Of a stretch of 40,030 bases of DNA, positions 38,501 to 40,030 are shown one piece after another. Below the pieces are notes generated by a model. That model ran no database searches and was not told where the DNA came from. It was given only the letters and a program-made list of their open reading frames with translations. This stretch comes from a virus, in the IMG/VR virus record IMGVR_UViG_3300032241_001617, positions 1 to 40,030 of that record, one strand, 5' to 3'. Made by a program: the position numbers and the translations under genes. Every line of letters begins with the position of its first letter. Within the stretch, counting starts at the first letter, position 1.

Positions 38501-40030
38501 GCCTTCTTTTCAACATCAAACGGATTGATTCCCAACTCTTCCAGCTTCTCCATTTGCGCGGTAGCCTCGTCAGCCCCGCCAAGTTTGAAGCTGACTCCAT
38601 AGGCTTTGATGGTTTCGCCAGCCTCGCTGCAATGGTCTAGGGCTTCTTGGAGCGTGTCACCCCAACCGACTACTGCCCCAACCTCTGCCATATCCTCGTT
38701 TTGGCTTACGGAGTAACGCCGTCCGTCGATCACGGCGCAATTGTAAATCTTGATCTGGTCCGTGTATTTGGGGTCAAAGTCTATGGGGAGCGTGTGCTCC
38801 TTTGCCCACGGCGATTTAAGGATAACCTCGACGCCCCACTTTGCCGCAGGCTTTGGCTCAACGACAATGCCCTCGGCACCATACCAAAAAATTTCCGAAA
38901 GATTGGTAAACAAAGCCTGCCACAATTCGGAAGGGGGCGAAGGTGCCCTAGTTGTCGCGTCAATGCAGTATGCCTTGAGATCGTCCGTGATCCTCAATTC
39001 ATTGGACAACGAACACCTGTAACCATACTCGGCCCATGCCGGGGCCATCGCGTTGTTCCATTCCGTAAGGACAGGATGCAGCCTGGAGTATTCGGTTATC
39101 ATCCCGGCATAGAACTGATCCTTAATCTCCAAGCCGATCAGCGTTGTTTCCGGGTACGCCCCGTCGATGCAAATAGTATCCGTGCCTATTTCCACGCAAT
39201 CAGGAAGGTTGTCCTCAACGATAAATTCAAGCGTCTCCTTAAACGCGCCCAAGTCATGCGCTATGGCGTCCAACTTGGTTTCGACAACATCGTAGCACGG
39301 GCTGAAAAAACTCTCCGTGAGCCCGCGCCAACGGTTGATCTTGATATGGACTTTCTCGTGTCCCTTTAGGTATTCACGAAGTGCGGTGATGCCTTTAACG
39401 ATGCGCCAAGGCTGAACGGGGAGCCCAAGGGATTCCATGTGCCGCTTGCACACCTCCCTATAAACCTCCATCTCCTCGCCGTTCCTAGTGCCAAAGACCC
39501 GCTTGCCCATCTTCTCTAGCTGGATTTGAAGGGCTGCATGGCCTAGATCGACAAACACAAACAGGTCCACCTTCTCAAAATGGGGGCCGAAAACGCTGTC
39601 AACCAGCTCGACGCCGGGTAGCCCGTAGCCAACCATTCCCGCACTAACCGTGGGGAAGCTGCCGCCATGCGGAACGTGAAGGAGGGTTTTACCGAAGTCC
39701 TTTGCCAGCCTTTCGGCCATCGAGACAAAGAGGGGGTTACACACAACAAGCACCGTCTTGCTCGACAGGTCAACCTGTTCGCTATTCTCGAATGAAGAAT
39801 CAAGGTTCACGTCCTCGCTGTAAAGGTCGGGGCCGGGATTGGCGGGGTCTTTTAGCTGCCCCTCGCGTTTCGCAATCTGGTACGCCTCGGCGCGGTCAAC
39901 GATGCGGCCCTCGGTAGTCAGGAACTTGCGCTTACTCTCAGGCGCGCCGTTCTCAATGTCGTCATGGTGGCGACCCACCTTGTAGGTGCCATCATCCTCC
40001 GCAATCGCCGCCGCCTTGATGCGTTCACTC
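38497..40030 (-). CDS. ATP-grasp (PurD-like) protein with an N-terminal phage domain, cut by the window edge
   Basis: Full product 511 residues when the circle is closed (the first 18 codons lie at 125-72 of the left copy). Residues about 7-60 (the left-end residues followed by VGRHHDDIEN and LTTEGRIVDRAEAYQIAKREGQL) match a small free-standing phage protein family with the pattern A-A-I...G-R-x-H-x-D-I...G-x-x-V-D-R-x-E-A. From about 90 on it follows an ATP-grasp ligase of the PurD type: a Rossmann-like first domain (TVLVVCNPLFVSMAERL), VFGTRNGEEMEVYREVCKRH, the lid and grasp strands (VHIKINRWRG), EGIVVEPKP, and a C-terminal VGAVVGWGDTLQEALDHC. It might ligate or modify a peptide or virion protein. 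Substrate unknown. Confidence 0.75.
   Translation of the reverse strand, partial: SERIKAAAIAEDDGTYKVGRHHDDIENGAPESKRKFLTTEGRIVDRAEAYQIAKREGQLKDPANPGPDLYSEDVNLDSSFENSEQVDLSSKTVLVVCNPLFVSMAERLAKDFGKTLLHVPHGGSFPTVSAGMVGYGLPGVELVDSVFGPHFEKVDLFVFVDLGHAALQIQLEKMGKRVFGTRNGEEMEVYREVCKRHMESLGLPVQPWRIVKGITALREYLKGHEKVHIKINRWRGLTESFFSPCYDVVETKLDAIAHDLGAFKETLEFIVEDNLPDCVEIGTDTICIDGAYPETTLIGLEIKDQFYAGMITEYSRLHPVLTEWNNAMAPAWAEYGYRCSLSNELRITDDLKAYCIDATTRAPSPPSELWQALFTNLSEIFWYGAEGIVVEPKPAAKWGVEVILKSPWAKEHTLPIDFDPKYTDQIKIYNCAVIDGRRYSVSQNEDMAEVGAVVGWGDTLQEALDHCSEAGETIKAYGVSFKLGGADEATAQMEKLEELGINPFDVEKKA
39908..40030. repeat. Terminal direct repeat, right copy
   Basis: Exact copy of bases 1-123. Collapsing the two copies gives a circle of 39907 bases. 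No mismatch is seen between the copies, which fits an assembly overlap. Confidence 0.95.

Noticed and set aside
1-40030. CRISPR arrays, tRNA genes, integrase with attachment site
   Set aside because: No regularly spaced long repeats, no cloverleaf with CCA-like end and no recombinase motifs were noticed on reading both strands. The iteron array is too short and too tightly spaced to be a CRISPR.

Overview
The window is one complete, circularly closed genome of a tailed phage, about 39.9 kb unique. The first and last 123 bases are identical, so the linear window is a circle opened inside a gene and carrying a short overlap. The virion genes follow the T7 late block: head-tail connector, scaffold, major capsid protein, tail-tube A (gp11-like), nozzle B (gp12-like), a GNAT-fold gp13-like protein, three internal virion proteins in the size order of gp14/gp15/gp16, then a fibre with a gp17-like N-terminus. 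This predicts a podovirus. No RNA polymerase, DNA polymerase, integrase or repressor is recognisable, so the phage must rely on host transcription and replication enzymes. The GC-rich DNA (lower in two homing endonuclease genes), matches to the E. coli DnaA-box consensus and lack of tRNA genes suggest a bacterial, probably Gram-negative host. I cannot name the host from the sequence.

There are two divergent transcription blocks. The early block (+, about 22.9 to 31.1 kb) starts with two small conserved proteins and a strong terminator (23440-23462). It continues with a replication-initiator-like gene that carries its own iteron array, an orphan DNA methyltransferase, a DnaC-like helicase loader, a run of small proteins, an ERF annealing protein with a YqaJ exonuclease, and a small protein with an SSB-type acidic tail. 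It ends with small membrane proteins. The late block (-) runs from about 22.75 kb down to base 1, wraps through the closed junction, and continues from 40.03 kb down to 31.2 kb. Its order is small and large terminase, small coupling proteins, connector, head genes mixed with two glycosyltransferases and a co-chaperonin, tail, internal proteins, an ATP-grasp protein, the fibre, a secreted Pro/Thr-rich Ig-like protein, a putative lysis set and a phosphoesterase. Most late genes overlap by ATGA, TGATG or TAATG, which indicates translational coupling.

Features that go beyond a standard podovirus are these: (1) a lambda-style origin candidate, four TCCACA units at exact 10-bp spacing inside the initiator gene followed by an A-rich stretch; (2) two tandem DnaA boxes 11 bp apart in a late intergenic gap; (3) a repeated GC palindrome inside terS and just upstream of it, a candidate packaging or operator site; (4) glycan-handling genes within the head operon (an FkbM-methyltransferase/glycosyltransferase fusion plus a second glycosyltransferase), with about seven carbohydrate-binding-like modules inserted in three virion proteins; (5) a phage GroES-like co-chaperonin; (6) an ATP-grasp fusion protein spanning the junction; (7) two NUMOD4-HNH-AP2 homing endonuclease genes flanking the fibre/secreted-protein/holin cassette.
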